From contig JAWMQM010000002.1 of the NCBI GenBank assembly GCA_033283175.1, positions 992,001 to 1,056,000 of the forward strand: a stretch of DNA of 64,000 bases. Direction: 5' to 3'. The position numbers were made by a program, and so were the translations under genes. Shown here in pieces: positions 26,797-35,700 of this stretch; position 1 is the stretch's first letter, and each line of letters opens with the position of its first letter. The DNA comes from Pseudomaricurvus sp033283175. Lineage in GTDB: Bacteria; Pseudomonadota; Gammaproteobacteria; Pseudomonadales; Cellvibrionaceae. Under the pieces are notes generated by a model. It was not told the DNA's origin. It saw nothing but the letters and a program-made list of their open reading frames with translations, and did no database searches.

Positions 26797-28971
26797 TTAA
26801 CCGCGGGCGCGGATCAACCAGCACTGGTGAATGCGCGGATTGCGACTGAAATCCGGGTCCAGTGTTTTGGCGGTAATGTTCTCCACCTCATAGACCGATA
26901 GCGCCTCCTCGTCGAGGCGGAAGCTGCGCAGGTTATTGGAGAACACCAGCGTGCCGCCGGGCTGCAACAGCTCCATGCAGCGATTGATCATGGCCACATG
27001 GTCGCGCTGGACATCCAGCACCCCTTCCATGCGCTTGGAGTTGGAGAAACTGGGCGGATCCAGCATGATCAGGTCAAACCCCTGGCGACACTGCTGCAGC
27101 CACTCCAGGCAGTTGCCCTGCACCAGTTTGTGCTTGTCCAGTGACAGGTTGTTGGCGAGAAAGTTTTTCTCCGCCCACTTCAGGTAGGTCTTCGACATAT
27201 CCACACTGACCGACTCCCGGGCACCGCCTATGGCGGCGTGCAGGGTGGCAGTGGCGGTGTAGCAGAACAGGTTGAGGAAGCGTTTGCCGCGGGACATCTC
27301 GCTGATCATGCGACGCACCGGCCGGTGGTCCAGAAACAATCCGGTATCCAGATACTCCCACAGGTTCACCAGCACGGTGACCGGCCCCTCCTGTACGGGC
27401 ATCAACGGGTATGCCCGCTCACTCTGGCGCTCGTACTGCTGCGCCCCGCGATTGCGGCGCCGCTGCTTGAAGCTGATATTGTCCAGCGGCACGCCCAGGG
27501 CTTCCGGTACCGCCGCACGGATCTCCGCAAAGCGGGCTGCGGCCTTGTCCTCATCAATGGACTTGGGCGCGGCGTACTCCTGCACATGCACATAGTCGCC
27601 ATAAATGTCGATGGCGGCAGAGTACTCCGGCATGTCTGCATCATAGAGGCGGTAACACTGGATCTGCTCGCGCTTCATCCACTTGCCCAACTGCTTCTGA
27701 TTTTTGCGCAGCCGGTTTACCAGCATCAACGCCCCTTCGGTCAGCTGTGCTTCCGGCTCACCAGCCTCTGCCTGCAGCTGCACAGGCGGTGCGTCCACAT
27801 ACTGCTCTGGCGTGACGTCGATCAGCAGCAGCTCACTGGGCAGCGCACCGTTGTACAGTTTGTAGCGTTTGTTGGCCCGCAGGCCCAGGCTCTTGCCCAG
27901 CGACGGATTGCTGGTAAAGACCCCCAGTTTCCAGCCCTCAAACTGTTCGCGGCATTTGTCCCCCAGCAGGCGGTAAAGCCCCTGTAACTGCTCCTGTTCT
28001 CCCAGCCGCTCGCCATAGGGCGGGTTGGTGAGAATCAGCCCCGTCTTCAACTCCGTGTGCGTGGGCTTGACCCACTGCTCCAGCGGTTTGTGGGTCAGCC
28101 TCACCACATCTTCCAATCCTGCCATACCCACATTGGACGCCGCCGCCGACAGTACCTTGCGATCCTCGTCGTAGCCACGGATCTCGCCAATGGGCCGCTT
28201 CAAACCTTCACGGTAACGACTGAGGGCTTCAGCCCGCAGCTCACGCCAGAGGTCAGCGTCAAAGCCAGGCCAGCGCTCGAAGGCAAACTCGGGACGGTTG
28301 ATACCCGGCGCCATGTCCAGCGCCATCATTGCCCCTTCCACCAGAATGGTGGCGGAGCCGCACATGGGGTCGATCAGGCTGGCGCCCTCGGCGGCCATCT
28401 GTGGCCAGCCGGCACGCAGCAGCAGCGCCGCGGCGAGGTTCTCCTTCAGCGGCGCCGCCCCCTGGCGGGTGCGATAGCCACGCCGGTGCAGGCTCTCGCC
28501 GCACAGGTCAAGGCTGATAGTGACAGAGCCTTTGCTGAGGCGGGCCTGGATGCGCAGGTCCGGGTTGGTCTTGGCCACCCCCGGGCGCTGGCGGTGGGTC
28601 TCGCGCATCTGGTCCACCACCGCGTCCTTGATGCGCACCGCGCCAAACTGGGTGTTGCGAATCGAGTCGCTGGTACCGATAAAGTCGACCAGCAGGGTGC
28701 CCTCGGGGCGCAGGTGTCGGCTCCAGTCGACAGAGCGTGCCGCCTCGTAGAGGTCATCGGCGGATTTAACCGCAAACTTGCCCAGCGGCAGGTAGATTTT
28801 ATTGGCCAGGCGACTCCAGAGGCAGGCCCTCCAGGCGGTCTTCAGGGTCGCGGTAAAATAGACGCCTGCTACGGTTTCGCGGGGCTCGGAGCCCCCCAAA
28901 TCGCTCAATTCCTGTACCAGAAGTGCTTCCAGACCCTTGGGACACGTGGCAAAAAACTGCTGCTCTGTCAT
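26797..28971 (-). CDS. rlmKL: Bifunctional 23S rRNA methyltransferase RlmKL
   Basis: This 724-residue protein carries two methyltransferase domains: the N-terminal RlmL part with a THUMP region (about 50-160) and NPPYGERLG (N2-methyl-G2445), and a C-terminal RlmK part with DPPSFSNSKRM (N7-methyl-G2069). Length matches the E. coli fused enzyme (702 aa). It modifies domain V of 23S rRNA. It lies divergently from rmf, and pyrD is close by, a neighbourhood also seen in other gammaproteobacteria. Confidence 0.95.
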   Translation of the reverse strand: MTEQQFFATCPKGLEALLVQELSDLGGSEPRETVAGVYFTATLKTAWRACLWSRLANKIYLPLGKFAVKSADDLYEAARSVDWSRHLRPEGTLLVDFIGTSDSIRNTQFGAVRIKDAVVDQMRETHRQRPGVAKTNPDLRIQARLSKGSVTISLDLCGESLHRRGYRTRQGAAPLKENLAAALLLRAGWPQMAAEGASLIDPMCGSATILVEGAMMALDMAPGINRPEFAFERWPGFDADLWRELRAEALSRYREGLKRPIGEIRGYDEDRKVLSAAASNVGMAGLEDVVRLTHKPLEQWVKPTHTELKTGLILTNPPYGERLGEQEQLQGLYRLLGDKCREQFEGWKLGVFTSNPSLGKSLGLRANKRYKLYNGALPSELLLIDVTPEQYVDAPPVQLQAEAGEPEAQLTEGALMLVNRLRKNQKQLGKWMKREQIQCYRLYDADMPEYSAAIDIYGDYVHVQEYAAPKSIDEDKAAARFAEIRAAVPEALGVPLDNISFKQRRRNRGAQQYERQSERAYPLMPVQEGPVTVLVNLWEYLDTGLFLDHRPVRRMISEMSRGKRFLNLFCYTATATLHAAIGGARESVSVDMSKTYLKWAEKNFLANNLSLDKHKLVQGNCLEWLQQCRQGFDLIMLDPPSFSNSKRMEGVLDVQRDHVAMINRCMELLQPGGTLVFSNNLRSFRLDEEALSVYEVENITAKTLDPDFSRNPRIHQCWLIRARG

Positions 28972-29252
28972 GATTCTGTCATCTTGAGTGATGGAAAAAG
29001 CCTTTTAACTTCAGAACGTTAACTGGAATTTCCGAGAATTCTTCCAACTGTTATGTCTACTTTCACTAAGCAGGCTTATCAGTATAAGAAATAAATTGTT
29101 CACAAGCCCTGCGGCGTTTTGCTTCACTGGCTTTTCGTCGCCGGCTCAGACTGGTGGCGACATTCCACCCATTCGCTGCCGATGTATGAACGACGGATCA
29201 GTCAAGGGATCGGCAGCGTGTCGCAAACTGCACGAAAGAGGTACATCGCCTG

Positions 29253-29456
29253 ATGAAAACCCAGAAACGCAGCAATTCCGAACGAGCTTTTACCAAAGGT
29301 TATCAAGCTGGTATTGACGGACGCTCCCGCAGTCTATGCCCCCACGATACCGGCGAAGCCAGGCAAACCTGGTTAAGTGGTTGGCGCGAAGGACGCGAAG
29401 ACCACTGGGGTGGCATCAACAAAGCCGCACTGGCTCAGAAAATGAGCACCTTCTGA
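29253..29456 (+). CDS. rmf: Ribosome modulation factor
   Basis: This 67-residue protein is the ribosome modulation factor, which dimerises 70S ribosomes into inactive 100S particles in stationary phase. The family motifs GYQAGIDGRSRSLCPH and WLSGWREGREDH are intact. It is a little longer than E. coli RMF (55 aa), with extra residues after the conserved core. The ATG at 29253 follows an AGAGGTACATCGCCTG leader. A hairpin lies downstream. It would be growth-phase regulated, but I do not see a clear ppGpp-type promoter. Confidence 0.96.
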   Translation: MKTQKRSNSERAFTKGYQAGIDGRSRSLCPHDTGEARQTWLSGWREGREDHWGGINKAALAQKMSTF

Positions 29457-29480
29457 CGCTACATCTTCCTACATGAGCCA

Positions 29481-29501
29481 GGCCCGACATCTCGTCGGGC
29501 C
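29481..29501. terminator. Hairpin downstream of rmf
   Basis: Arms GGCCCGAC (29481-29488) and GTCGGGCC (29494-29501) surround a 5-base loop, 24 bases after the rmf stop. Only a weak T-run follows, so it may act as a 3' stability element. Confidence 0.55.
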
Positions 29502-29638
29502 ATTATGCCAACCCACTTACCACAGAACCCGCACCAATCCGCCAGCAAAGCAACATACCCGCCACCGCCTAGAACAATCGACAGACATACGTCCTGACGC
29601 AACACACTTGCTCATGAATCCGGGCCTGTAAGCTCGGC

Positions 29639-30658
29639 TTAGCGCATGCCCGCAATCGCGTCAGCGCACTCCTTGATCAGTGCTGGTCCGCGATAGATAA
29701 AGCCACTGTAGACCTGTACCAGGCTGGCACCGGCTTCAATCTTCTCCGCCGCATCTTCGCCTTCGAGAATTCCGCCAACACCGATAATCGGCAGTTTGCC
29801 CTGCAGGGCGGCGTCCAGCATACGGATCACGGCGGTGGACTTGTCCCTCACCGGGGTGCCGCTCAAGCCACCCGCCTCGGCGGCGTAGCGGCTGCCCTCA
29901 ACCCCCTCGCGGGAGATGGTGGTATTAGTGGCGATCACACCATCCAGTTCACTCTGCAACAGCACCTCTGCCACCTGCTCCACAGCCACCTGGTCCATAT
30001 CCGGCGCAATCTTCACCGCCACCGGCACATAGCGACCCTGCTCCTGCTGCAGGGCCAGCTGCTGCTCCTTGACGGCACCCAGCAGCGATTTGAGGCTGTC
30101 GCCAAACTGCAGGTCACGCAGGCCGGGGGTGTTGGGGGATGAGATGTTCACCGTGATGTAATCGGCGTACTCGTACACGGCCTGCATGCAGAGGCAGTAA
30201 TCGTCGGCCGCCTTCTCCACCGGGGTATCGAAGTTCTTGCCGATATTGACGCCCAGCACACCGTCAAAACGACGTCGCTGCAGACGCTCTACCATATGGG
30301 CTACGCCTTTGTTGTTGAAGCCCATGCGGTTGATGATCGCTTCGTGCTCCGGCAGGCGGAACAGCCGCGGTTTGGGATTACCCGGTTGTGGCCGCGGGGT
30401 GATAGTCCCAATCTCCACAAAACCGAAACCCAACTGACCCAGTGCATTAAAGTAATCGCCGTTTTTGTCCAGGCCCGCCGCCATACCCACCGCATTGGGA
30501 AACACCAGGCCCATCACCTCCACCGGACGGTTGGGGATGGACGGCAGGAAGGGCTTGATCAGCCCCAGGCGTTCACCGGCACCGAGCATATCCAGCGCCA
30601 GTTCGTGAGAGGTCTCGGCATCGAGGCAAAAGAGGGCTTTGCGGGCCAGTTGATACAT
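29639..30658 (-). CDS. pyrD: Dihydroorotate dehydrogenase (quinone), class 2
   Basis: This 339-residue enzyme oxidises dihydroorotate to orotate with ubiquinone in pyrimidine synthesis. It has the class 2 N-terminal membrane-associating region, the catalytic Ser in NISSPNTPGLR and the FMN phosphate site in IGVGGILEG. Length fits E. coli PyrD (336 aa). I use the ATG at 30658 (MYQLARKALF, the family start), though the frame is open to 30766 without homology. Confidence 0.96.
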   Translation of the reverse strand: MYQLARKALFCLDAETSHELALDMLGAGERLGLIKPFLPSIPNRPVEVMGLVFPNAVGMAAGLDKNGDYFNALGQLGFGFVEIGTITPRPQPGNPKPRLFRLPEHEAIINRMGFNNKGVAHMVERLQRRRFDGVLGVNIGKNFDTPVEKAADDYCLCMQAVYEYADYITVNISSPNTPGLRDLQFGDSLKSLLGAVKEQQLALQQEQGRYVPVAVKIAPDMDQVAVEQVAEVLLQSELDGVIATNTTISREGVEGSRYAAEAGGLSGTPVRDKSTAVIRMLDAALQGKLPIIGVGGILEGEDAAEKIEAGASLVQVYSGFIYRGPALIKECADAIAGMR

Positions 30659-30784
30659 GGAAACACCACCGGGATCAGGGTAAGGGAACGGGCGCAAGGA
30701 TACTGAAATCACAGCCCTAAAGCGAGACAGGCTGGCAGCCCGACCGGGCCGCCGCAGCCGTCGCAACAGATTAGGTATAACGGA

Positions 30785-30813
30785 TTGTAGTAAGGCTGAT
30801 CAGATTTTATACT
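30785..30813 (+). promoter_or_regulatory. Sigma-70-like promoter upstream of the 273-residue protein gene
   Basis: TTGTAG (30785-30790) and TATACT (30808-30813) are separated by exactly 17 bases. They lie about 70 bases before the ATG at 30883 and face it. The match is good but unproven. Confidence 0.45.
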
Positions 30814-30882
30814 CGGATCATATTAGCGACACGGCGCACACTACAAGGATGAAGCCGGTCACGGATTAACTGAAGGAACCCC

Positions 30883-31704
30883 ATGAGTCCCAAACCCCCA
30901 TTTCAGAAAGGCCTGCTGCGCAAGGCGCTGGTGAAAAGTGCAGAGTTAACCCGCTACGCCATCAAGCGACGCCAGCCGGACAAAAGCCGTCCGGTGATGG
31001 AAACCCGTGGCGAAGTGGCGCTGGTGGGCCAGGGTGTGACCACCTGGCAGGTGGACCCCGGCAACCGCAAACCGCTGCAACCTGCCCCCACGGGCACTCC
31101 CCATGCGGTCGTACAGGCACACTGGTACGACACACAAGAGGCGCTGGAACAGGGCATCGCGGTAATACACGGCGGCAGCGCCAACTCCTTTGGCGGCATG
31201 GGCGCCCTGCTGGTACCTGCGGACCTGAAGATCCCCACGGTCACCGCCAGCGCCGACAACGTGCGCCACTACGGACTGCAGTTGATCCCGGCCAATGAAA
31301 CCTTCGCCATAGATTCACCCCGTTATCCGATCGTCATGATGCGCTACGAATATGGCAAGGATTACAAGAGAGGCTTTCTCATGCAGAAATATGGCGGCGG
31401 TGGAATATTTGTGGAGACCCACGACTTCCCCCACATCCATATTCCCACCTCCCCCGACTGCGGTGGTTACATCGTCATCGGCAAGGCTGTGGGAGAGTGT
31501 GAGTACCACTTCACCGCCTTCCGTATTCCCTACGGCCATGCGCTCTACACCCCGTCCAACACCATTCACGGTGATGGCACACTGGTGGGGGAATACGCCC
31601 TCACTGTGGGAGACTCGGCTTTCGTGCCGGCCAACACCGTCTTACTGTACAACCGTGACACACTCTCCATGGCACGGGGTGTCGTGCCTGACTGGAAACC
31701 CTGA
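30883..31704 (+). CDS. Protein of unknown function with cupin-like C-terminal half
   Basis: I do not recognise this 273-residue protein. The N-terminal ~40 residues are basic. The middle holds GIAVIHGGSANSFGGMGALLVPAD. The C-terminal half contains ETHDFPHIHIP and later IPYGHALYTPSNTIHGDGTL, a spacing of His residues compatible with a cupin-like metal site. No signal peptide or membrane segment is seen. It ends 11 bases before the PAS-GGDEF gene, so the two are very likely co-transcribed and may share a signalling role. Confidence 0.7.
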   Translation: MSPKPPFQKGLLRKALVKSAELTRYAIKRRQPDKSRPVMETRGEVALVGQGVTTWQVDPGNRKPLQPAPTGTPHAVVQAHWYDTQEALEQGIAVIHGGSANSFGGMGALLVPADLKIPTVTASADNVRHYGLQLIPANETFAIDSPRYPIVMMRYEYGKDYKRGFLMQKYGGGGIFVETHDFPHIHIPTSPDCGGYIVIGKAVGECEYHFTAFRIPYGHALYTPSNTIHGDGTLVGEYALTVGDSAFVPANTVLLYNRDTLSMARGVVPDWKP

Positions 31705-31715
31705 GGATCATCACC

Positions 31716-32684
31716 GTGAGCTACGACGCTATCGACAAGGACAACCCCTACAAAATCCTGCTGGAATCCACCAAGGCCATTCCCTGGCAGCTCAACTGGG
31801 AAACCAAGCAGTTTGAGTACATTGGCCCACAGATCGAAAAGTTGCTGGGCTGGAGTCAGGAGAGCTGGGCCACTGCCCAGGACTGGATCGACCGTATCCA
31901 CCCGGATGAGCGGGCGGAAACTGCCAACCTCTGTATCACCCAGTCCGAACACGGTATCGACCACGAAGCGGACTACCGTGCGCTGACCGCCGATGGCGGC
32001 TATGTGTGGGTGCGGGATGTGGTGCACGTGCTGCGGGAAAACGGCGAGACCAAAGCCCTGGTGGGTTTTATTTTCGATATCTCCGAACGCAAGAAGATGG
32101 AGGACGTGCTACGTAACCTCAACCAGCAGCTGGAGTCCCTCTCCTTCCACGACGCCCTCACCAGCATCGCCAACCGCCGTCAGTACGACAAGGCCATGGA
32201 CGCCGAGTGGCACCGCGCCCTGCGCAACCAGACACCGGTATCACTGGTGATTATGGATGTGGATCACTTCAAGCAATTCAACGATCACTACGGCCACGTT
32301 GCCGGTGATCACTGCCTGCGTCAGGTAGCCGAAGCTCTCAACAAGGTCTCCAATCGCTCCTCGGACCTGCTGGCCCGCTATGGCGGTGAGGAATTTGTGC
32401 TGATGCTGCCCAACACGGATCGTGACGCCGCGCTGACGCTGGCGCAGAAGTGCTGCCAATTGGTGAGAGACCTGCGCGTGTCCCACGCCGCGTCTGACAC
32501 CGCGGAGGTAATTACCATCAGCGCAGGGCTCGCCACCATGGTGCCCAACGATCATACCGACGCCGACAGCCTCTTCAGTGCTGCCGACAAAATGCTCTAC
32601 CTAGCCAAGCAAAGCGGTCGCAATCGGGTGGAGTACGCCGGGCCCCGTCGCCAGAGCGACAATCAGGGCCAGTCCGGCGCCTGA
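31716..32684 (+). CDS. PAS-GGDEF diguanylate cyclase
   Basis: This 322-residue protein starts at GTG (31716) preceded by GAGG. It has a PAS domain at about residues 15-130, including DRIHPDERA and FIFDISERKKME, and a GGDEF domain at about 145-315. The active-site loop is intact as YGGEEF, and the product-inhibition I-site RSSD lies five residues before it. It should make cyclic di-GMP in the cytoplasm in response to an unidentified ligand of the PAS domain. The unknown 273-residue protein is encoded just upstream. Confidence 0.92.
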   Translation: MSYDAIDKDNPYKILLESTKAIPWQLNWETKQFEYIGPQIEKLLGWSQESWATAQDWIDRIHPDERAETANLCITQSEHGIDHEADYRALTADGGYVWVRDVVHVLRENGETKALVGFIFDISERKKMEDVLRNLNQQLESLSFHDALTSIANRRQYDKAMDAEWHRALRNQTPVSLVIMDVDHFKQFNDHYGHVAGDHCLRQVAEALNKVSNRSSDLLARYGGEEFVLMLPNTDRDAALTLAQKCCQLVRDLRVSHAASDTAEVITISAGLATMVPNDHTDADSLFSAADKMLYLAKQSGRNRVEYAGPRRQSDNQGQSGA

Positions 32685-32710
32685 TCCCTGTCCCCACGGG
32701 TGGCTGTTGT

Positions 32711-35700
32711 TCAGCCGCCCAGCAGGCAGAGGTTACTGTCATCATCCAGCGAGACGCAGTGCTGGCTCGCCTGCGCCAGGTCCAGCAACTCCCGCAGCGC
32801 TACCGCAAACATGGCGTAATCGGAACCCGCTGCCCCCTGCAGCTCATTCACCATACTGCGCCAGCGTCCCACCAACAGCTGATGCTGATCCATCCAGCGC
32901 TGCACCGTGGCCATGATATCCATCTCCGGGCCGCCAAGACGGATAATAGCGATAGCCAGCGCCCGCATCTGTGACTCCAGGTCATCCATAAAGGCTTCCC
33001 GCGCCATCGCCTGCCAGTAGTTCTCCACCTTCACTTCTGACACCTGCAGGGCAAACCACGCCAGTCCCAGGGCGTCGCTCATGGCGAAATAGACCCGCGC
33101 CACCAGTTCCGGCTCCACACCAGCGGTGCGCGCGGCATCCACCATGTAGAGCGCCGAATAGATGGTGACCGGCAGCGAGGCCCGAGAGGCGATAGCCTCA
33201 GGAATATTCTGCGCTGTGAGCTCGTCCATGTTGCGCTGCCATTCGTCCCTGGGCACACCACAGATAATCTGTGGCAGCTTGTCATTCAGGTCGCGCACGG
33301 CTTCTGCAAAGGAGTCCACCTCCACCTGTGGAGAGAGATGACCGCGGCGGTTGCGTAAAAACCAGCGGGTGGCGCGGCGCATACGACGCATACTGCGGGA
33401 CATGATCAGGTTCTGGGTGCTGGACTCCACCTGATAATCCAGTGCTTCCACACTGGCGAAGAACTCTGGCATGCAGGAGATATCCCTGGCAGTAACATAG
33501 GCCTTGGCCACCTCAACCATGTTGGCGCCGGTGGATTCCGTCAGCCGCTGCGCAAAGGTAATGCCCATGTGGTTGATCATGTCGTTGGCGAGCTGGGTGG
33601 CCACAATCTCCTTGCGCAGTCGATGATTGTAGAGCTGTTCCCGGAAGCGCTCCCGCAGCTGCGCGGGAAAGGCGCTCTCCACCGCCCGCACCATGTAGGC
33701 ATCCTCCACCAGCGCCTCGGTCGCCAGCGTCTCTTTCAGCTGTACCTTGGCGTAGGAAATCAGCACCGACAACTCCGGTCGGGTGAGGGATTTGCCCGTC
33801 TGCTGCCGCTCCAGGATCTCTTCATCCTCCGGCAGGTACTCCAGCTGTCGGTTGAGGTTACCACTGTCCACCATGGTACTGATAAAGCGGCGGTATTCGT
33901 TCACGCGGATAGCCGCCTGATACTCCGCCAGCGAAATAGCCTGGGTCTGCTTGTAGTTGTTGCTCAGCACCAGCTCGGCGACACTGTCGGTCATCTCCAC
34001 CAGCAACTGGTTGCGCTGCTTGGCCGTCAGGTCGCCATTACTAACTACCCCATCCAGCAGGATCTTGATATTCACCTCGTGATCAGAGCAATCCACCCCG
34101 GCGGCGTTGTCGATAAAGTCAGTATTGCAGGCCCCGCCATTGAGACAGAATTCAATGCGACCGCGCTGGGTCATGCCCAGGTTGCCGCCCTCGCCAAATA
34201 CCCGGCAGCGCAACTCACGACCATCCACCCTCAGGATATCGTTGGCCTTGTCGCCGACATCGGCATGATTTTCCTGACTGCCTTTGACGTAGGTGCCGAT
34301 ACCGCCATTCCAGATCAGGTCGACCGGCGCCTGCAACAGCGCGTGGATTAGCTCATTGGGCGTGAGCTTGTCGGCCGCAATATCGAACCGAGCTTGCATC
34401 TCCGGCGTCAGCGTTATGGACTTGGCAGCGCGTGAGAAAACACCACCACCGGCAGAGATCAGGCTCTGGTCATAGTCGTTCCAGCTGGCGCCGGGGGCCT
34501 GGAACAGCCGCATACGCTCGCTGAAGCTGCGGGCACTATCGGGATTGGGATCGACAAAAATGTGCAGATGGTTAAACGCGGCGGTCAGGCAGATGTGCTC
34601 CGACATCAGCATGCCGTTGCCAAAAACATCGCCGGCCATATCGCCGATGCCCACCACGGTAAAATCCTGTTGCTGTACGTCCAGCCCCAGCTCCTTGAAG
34701 TGGCGCCGCACCGATACCCAGGCACCGCGGGCGGTGATCCCCATGCCCTTGTGGTCATAGCCCTGACTGCCACCGGAGGCAAAGGCATCACCCAGCCAGT
34801 GGTGATACTCGGCAGAGATGGCGTTGGCGATATCGGAAAAGGTCGCCGTGCCCTTGTCCGCCGCCACCACCAGATAGGGGTCATCGCCGTCCACCCGCAC
34901 CACACTGTCCGGTGGCCGCACTTCGCCGTCGATGATGTTGTCGGTGATGTCCAGCAAACCGCGAATAAAAATCTGGTAACAGGCGATCCCCTCTTTCAGC
35001 CAGGCTTCCCGGTCAGTGGCAGCTGGCAACTGCTTGGCCACAAAGCCACCCTTGGCACCGCTGGGAACAATCACGGCATTTTTTACCTGCTGCGCCTTCA
35101 CCAGCCCCAGTACTTCGGTGCGGTAATCCTGCAGGCGATCGGACCAGCGCAGGCCGCCACGGGCCACCGCACCGCCACGCAGGTGGACACCTTCCATGCG
35201 CGGTGAATAGACAAAGATTTCGTACATGGGACGAGGCTCCGGGATATTGGGAATATCCCGCGGGCTGAACTTGATGGAGATGTAATCCTTTGACTCGCCC
35301 TTTTCCGTGACCTGAAAAAAGTTGGTGCGCAGCGTGCCACTGATCAGCTCCAGGTAGCGGCGGATAATGCGATCCTCATTGAGGTTATCCACCCGATCCA
35401 GCCCTTCGATCACTTTTTGCTTGAGTCGCTCAATGCGCTCACTGTCCTTGTCGCTGCCCTTGTGCACCCGCGGGTCGAACATCGACTTGAACAACGCCAC
35501 CAGGTTGCGGGTGATATCCAGGTGATTGGCCAGGGTGTGGGCAACGTAAGAGTGGCCAAAGTTGAACAGTGTCTGCTTCATGTAGGCGGCGTAGGCCCGC
35601 AGCACCGATACTTCCCGCCAATCCAGCCGTGCCCCCAGCACCAGCCGGTTGAAGGGGTCACTGACCGTACGACGGTTCCAGATCGCGGCGAAGGCCTCCT

